Made by a program: the position numbers and the translations under genes
Assembly (NCBI GenBank): GCA_910583675.1
Contig: CAJTYH010000004.1
Location: 49,165 to 113,164 of the forward strand
Length of the DNA stretch: 64,000 nt
Direction: 5' to 3'
From: an uncultured Muribaculaceae bacterium
Lineage (GTDB): Bacteria; Bacteroidota; Bacteroidia; Bacteroidales; Muribaculaceae
Part shown: piece by piece, positions 60,822 to 64,000 of the stretch
Layout of the letters: every line of letters starts with the position of its first letter
Numbering within the stretch: the first letter of the stretch is position 1
Notes under the pieces: generated by a model
What the model was told of the DNA's origin: nothing
Databases searched by the model: none
The model's input: the letters and a program-made list of their open reading frames with translations, nothing else

Positions 60822-60882
60822 ATCAACTTATGGAAACCGGCACTACAATGACCTACAGAATAATCCCACCAATAAGCCTACA

Positions 60883-60915
60883 TTGAAATATTTCCGCTAA
60901 AAGCACTAACTTTGC
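60883..60915 (+). promoter_or_regulatory. Promoter of the second ABC-F gene
   Basis: TTG, a 21-base spacer, then TAACTTTGC, 24 bases before the ATG: a strong Bacteroidetes-type promoter. Confidence 0.72.
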
Positions 60916-60939
60916 ATAGTTGAAAAAGAATACGACAAA

Positions 60940-62838
60940 ATGGCAATTTTCCTCCAGATAGAAAACCTTACAAAAAGTTACGGCGACCGACTGCTTTTCG
61001 GAGATGTTACATTCGGCATAAACGAAGGCGACAAGATAGGCTTGATTGCAAAAAACGGCATGGGAAAAACAACCCTACTCCGCTGTATAGCAGGACTTGA
61101 GCCTTACGACAGCGGAAACATAACCGCACGTACCGGACTTAAGATAGGGTATCTTGAGCAGACCCCCTCGTTGCAGCCGGAACTAAGCGTACTGGAAACC
61201 TGCGTTACCGGAAACAAGCCCCTGCTGGAAGCCATAAAGGCATACGAAACGGCTCTTGAGGGTGGAAACATGGAGGAGTTGACTTCCGCTACCGAAAAAA
61301 TGGACGCTACCCAGGCGTGGGACTATGAGGATCGCCTCAAGCAGATGCTGACGCAGCTCGGAGTGGCCGACCTGAACCAGACGGTAGGACAGTTGTCCGG
61401 AGGCCAACGCAAAAGAGTGGCATTGGCCAAGGTAATCCTTGAAGAACCACAGCTCATAATACTCGATGAGCCGACCAACCACCTTGACATACCATCCATC
61501 GAATGGCTGGAAAGTTATCTCAAACGCGCCCGCGTGGCACTGCTGATGGTGACCCACGACCGCTATTTCCTTGATCGCGTATGCGACCAGATACTTGAGA
61601 TAGACCTCACACAGCTTTTCAGTTATTCAGGCAACTATGCCTACTACCTTCGCAAGCGTCAAGAACGCGTGGAGGCCATGGGAGCCGAGCTTGCAAAAGT
61701 TAAAAACACCCTGCGCAAGGAACAGGAATGGATGAACCGTCAGCCACAGGCACGCACAGGTAAGGCGAAGTACCGCATAGACGCATTTTACGACCTGAAG
61801 CAGCGTGCCGCCGTAGACCTGCGTGAGCGCAATGTGGATTTGTCCGTCAAATCATCATATATAGGCAACAAGATATTTGAGGCAAGAAACATTTGCAAGA
61901 GTTTCGGGGACAAGGTAATATTGCGCGATTTCAGCTACACGTTCGCGAGATACGAAAAAGTCGGCATAGTCGGCAAGAACGGAGTGGGAAAGTCCACTTT
62001 CATAAAACTGCTGCAAGGAATATTGCCCTCTGACAGCGGAACCTGGGACATAGGTGAGACGGTTCGTTTCGGATATTACAATCAGGACGGCATCGACTTC
62101 AATCCCAACAAAAAGGTAATAGATGCAATAACCGAAATAGCAGAGGAAGTGGTCGTAAACGACGGGGCGGCACGATTCAGCCCCTCACAGTTCCTGCAAC
62201 ATTTCCTTTTCACTCCACAGGATCAGCAGAAACTTATAGCAAAGCTAAGCGGAGGGGAACGCAGCCGCCTTTATCTGGCTTCAGTGCTGATGCGCTCCCC
62301 CAACTTCCTGATACTTGACGAACCGACAAACGACCTTGACATAGTCACACTCGGCATACTGGAAGACTACCTTGCCAATTTCAAGGGATGTGCCATCATA
62401 ATATCACACGACCGCTATTTCCTTGACAACATCGTGGATCACATCTTCGTGCTCGAAGGGGACGGCATCGTCAAGGACTTTCCGGGAGGGTACACCGATT
62501 ACCGCGACTGGAAGCAGGCACGGGAAGAAGAGGAGAAAGCACTAAAGGCAAAAGAAGAGGAAAAACAGCGTAAAAACCAGCAAGATACAGCAGCCTCCAC
62601 ACGTCAGAAACCGGTCACTCAGCGGCCGCCGAAACTCTCCTTCAAGGAGCGCAAGGAATATGAATCACTTACGGAGGAACTGGAAAAGATAAATGCTGAA
62701 ATAGCATCCCTTGAAGCGGAATTCAACAGCGGACAACCCATAGGAGACATTTCCGAGAAGTCACGCCGCTACAACGAACTGAAGGAAATTCTTGACGAAA
62801 AGGAGATGCGTTGGCTTGAATTGTCGGAACTTGCATAA
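60940..62838 (+). CDS. ABC-F family ATPase (Uup-like)
   Basis: Soluble tandem ATPase of 632 residues. Domain 1 has Walker A AKNGMGKTTLL, signature LSGGQRKRVALA and Walker B LIILDEPTNHLD. Domain 2 has GKNGVGKSTF, LSGGERSRLYLA and LILDEPTNDLD. A basic linker lies between them and a C-terminal coiled coil (YESLTEELEKINAEIASLEAEF) resembles Uup. ABC-F proteins act at the ribosome; Uup-type members are also tied to recombination and ribosome biogenesis. It differs clearly from the ABC-F at the start of the window in its linker and signature sequences. Confidence 0.95.
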   Translation: MAIFLQIENLTKSYGDRLLFGDVTFGINEGDKIGLIAKNGMGKTTLLRCIAGLEPYDSGNITARTGLKIGYLEQTPSLQPELSVLETCVTGNKPLLEAIKAYETALEGGNMEELTSATEKMDATQAWDYEDRLKQMLTQLGVADLNQTVGQLSGGQRKRVALAKVILEEPQLIILDEPTNHLDIPSIEWLESYLKRARVALLMVTHDRYFLDRVCDQILEIDLTQLFSYSGNYAYYLRKRQERVEAMGAELAKVKNTLRKEQEWMNRQPQARTGKAKYRIDAFYDLKQRAAVDLRERNVDLSVKSSYIGNKIFEARNICKSFGDKVILRDFSYTFARYEKVGIVGKNGVGKSTFIKLLQGILPSDSGTWDIGETVRFGYYNQDGIDFNPNKKVIDAITEIAEEVVVNDGAARFSPSQFLQHFLFTPQDQQKLIAKLSGGERSRLYLASVLMRSPNFLILDEPTNDLDIVTLGILEDYLANFKGCAIIISHDRYFLDNIVDHIFVLEGDGIVKDFPGGYTDYRDWKQAREEEEKALKAKEEEKQRKNQQDTAASTRQKPVTQRPPKLSFKERKEYESLTEELEKINAEIASLEAEFNSGQPIGDISEKSRRYNELKEILDEKEMRWLELSELA

Positions 62839-62866
62839 TCGTTCCGTTCAGGTTTTCCCCCGTATG

Positions 62867-63520
62867 TCACTTCATGATGGAGTAAGGGATATTTTCACTA
62901 CTTACGACTTGCAAAGTCCGTGGTGAAGGGGATACAAGCACTACCCTATCGGCCTCCATCATGAGCGGCATATCATCGTAATGATCTGTCACGACTGTGG
63001 CCAACTGGAGATCGTGAGGCCTGCAAAAATCACGAACCTGACGCAATTTCTCCTCCCCGCGACATTCCATGTAGCCACCTTCCGGGATATGCAGTCCGGA
63101 AGCAAGCACATGTTTTATCCCTGCCATACGCGCCAACGGCACCGCATATTCAGCGGGAGCCGCTGTAGCCAGCACCACCACTCCCCCTTCGGATTGGTGC
63201 GCCGTCGCCATATTCAAAACTTCCTCGCGAATATATTTTCTCAATGATGAGGCAAAAAGCAAAAAATCATCATCCGAAAGCAACCGTGAGGCCATCACCG
63301 CAATGCGCCGCTTCGTCTCGGCATGCGTCTGCCGACGGATCTTTCTTAATCCCACCCAATAAGATAGATTACAAAACGGACACCACATCCCTCGCTTCAA
63401 CAATTCAATGGCAAACCATATAGTAAACCGCGTAAAAGAATTGGTGCGCAGCAACGTGCCGTCAAGATCAACTACAAGCAGATCCCTCAAGGTATCATCT
63501 TTTTGTAATCCATCGACCAT
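62867..63520 (-). CDS. HAD-IB family phosphatase
   Basis: Protein of 217 residues with the HAD nucleophile motif LVVDLDGTLLRTNS, a helical cap, a Thr motif in VVLATAAPAEYA and a final VVTDHYDDMPLM acidic motif. The PSP-like IB cap and the HAETKRRIA segment point to a small-molecule phosphatase. The ATG lies 34 bases inside the upstream phosphoribosyltransferase gene. A TTG overlapping that gene's stop as TTGA is an alternative start ten codons later, directly before RDLLVVDLDGT. The pair is translationally coupled. Confidence 0.85.
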   Translation of the reverse strand: MVDGLQKDDTLRDLLVVDLDGTLLRTNSFTRFTIWFAIELLKRGMWCPFCNLSYWVGLRKIRRQTHAETKRRIAVMASRLLSDDDFLLFASSLRKYIREEVLNMATAHQSEGGVVVLATAAPAEYAVPLARMAGIKHVLASGLHIPEGGYMECRGEEKLRQVRDFCRPHDLQLATVVTDHYDDMPLMMEADRVVLVSPSPRTLQVVSSENIPYSIMK

Positions 63521-64000
63521 GGGAACCTTATGAGCGTGCGATTATGATACTTGCAATAATCCGGTTCTATCGCAGGAGCTGCGGTGGTTACAGTTATGAC
63601 TGCTATTTTCAGGTCAAGACTCCCATATTTTTCTACGAGTCCGCGACGCACATTATCTATTGTCATTCCGGAATCTATGGCATCGTCTACCAATAGTATC
63701 TTCGGCTTACCGGACAATTCCGGCAATTTCCCATTTTCCACCACCAATTTACGAGGGGGCACATTCTTACGCCTCCTTGCATATTTCATATTCAACCATC
63801 TTGACTCCAGCCTACGGGCAGAATTAAGCATCCATAAGGGCATGTTGCCCAATATGGCGGCAAGCCTGGCACCCTTGCCACGGGTTGAAGGCCGTTGCAG
63901 GGTGACATTCACCCGGCATCGGCAGAATCCCTCGGGGAGATGATGCCATATGGCATCAGCGACATGCTCTCCACCACGGCGCACACCGACCATCAGATCA
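63487..64000 (-). CDS. Phosphoribosyltransferase-type protein, 5' end cut by the window
   Basis: Type I phosphoribosyltransferase fold. The PRPP motif is KILLVDDAIDSGMTIDNVR, with an upstream VGVRRGGEHVADAI loop as in PRTases. The frame stays open through the last bases of the window (codons for Asp-Leu precede the first Met), so the N-terminus is missing. The insert NMPLWMLNSARRLESRWLNM and a C-terminal region ending RFPWSMDYKKM are unlike hypoxanthine or orotate PRTases, so the substrate base is unknown. It overlaps the HAD phosphatase gene. Confidence 0.82.
   Translation of the reverse strand, partial: DLMVGVRRGGEHVADAIWHHLPEGFCRCRVNVTLQRPSTRGKGARLAAILGNMPLWMLNSARRLESRWLNMKYARRRKNVPPRKLVVENGKLPELSGKPKILLVDDAIDSGMTIDNVRRGLVEKYGSLDLKIAVITVTTAAPAIEPDYCKYHNRTLIRFPWSMDYKKMIP

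Noticed and set aside
1..64000. tRNA, rRNA, insertion sequences, integrases, riboswitches
   Set aside because: No cloverleaf, rRNA, transposase or known riboswitch core pattern was recognised in the intergenic spaces, most of which are shorter than 260 bases.

Overview
This 64 kb window comes from the chromosome of a Bacteroidales bacterium. The gene content is typical of a gut commensal, and the roughly 50% GC with this gene set would fit Muribaculaceae; that family assignment is inference. Supporting markers are the RprX/RprY two-component pair, type III glutamine synthetase, the LL-diaminopimelate aminotransferase route, the type IX secretion protein PorQ, DUF4301 and DUF3127 proteins, secreted glycosidases and lipoproteins. 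Many intergenic spaces also carry the Bacteroidetes promoter pattern (TTG/TTTG, about 18-21 bases, then TAnnTTTG). I see no rRNA, tRNA, insertion sequence, phage or CRISPR array.

Layout. 1-10.7 kb: a 5'-truncated ABC-F ATPase, a secreted 21-residue LRR protein, a PurF-type amidotransferase, glutamine synthetase III, dapL and dapF, and a secreted unknown. 10.9-16.7 kb: a forward run of porQ, cmk, ispH, a DEDDh exonuclease, two lipoproteins and a PagL-like outer-membrane protein. 16.8-31.5 kb: mostly reverse-strand genes: ridA, a YihY-type membrane protein, a secreted alpha-amylase, rprY/rprX, an orphan UmuC-like polymerase, DUF4301, a TPR protein, lepA and a DUF3127 protein. One forward gene, a basic-secretory-protein metallopeptidase, lies among them. 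31.6-35.6 kb: an AT-richer accessory cluster of three lipoproteins: a serpin, an apparently active C10 (streptopain-type) cysteine protease, and a second C10 protein whose catalytic Cys is replaced by Met. 35.8-42.8 kb: a DUF695-like gene, an FAD oxidoreductase, a MATE exporter, a HAD phosphatase and a P-type Ca-ATPase. 43-51 kb: a GH43-like/GH36 glycosidase operon and a TonB receptor/DUF362 operon. 51.2-57.5 kb: a BlaI/M56 (BlaR1-like) pair followed by an ECF sigma factor operon with a probable membrane-anchored anti-sigma and envelope proteins. 57.7-64 kb: YqgE, an iron-type alcohol dehydrogenase, an MFS exporter, a second ABC-F, and a HAD phosphatase/phosphoribosyltransferase pair cut by the window end.

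The most interesting parts are the C10 protease / pseudoprotease / serpin cluster, and the BlaI-M56-ECF block. The M56 protein there carries a long helical stalk built from near-identical 87-bp tandem repeats, and a dyad overlapping the blaI promoter looks like the BlaI operator. Further oddities are a GH43-like propeller split by an inserted jelly-roll domain, a PagL-like protein lacking the catalytic Glu, and a DUF3127 protein ending in an SSB-like acidic tip.
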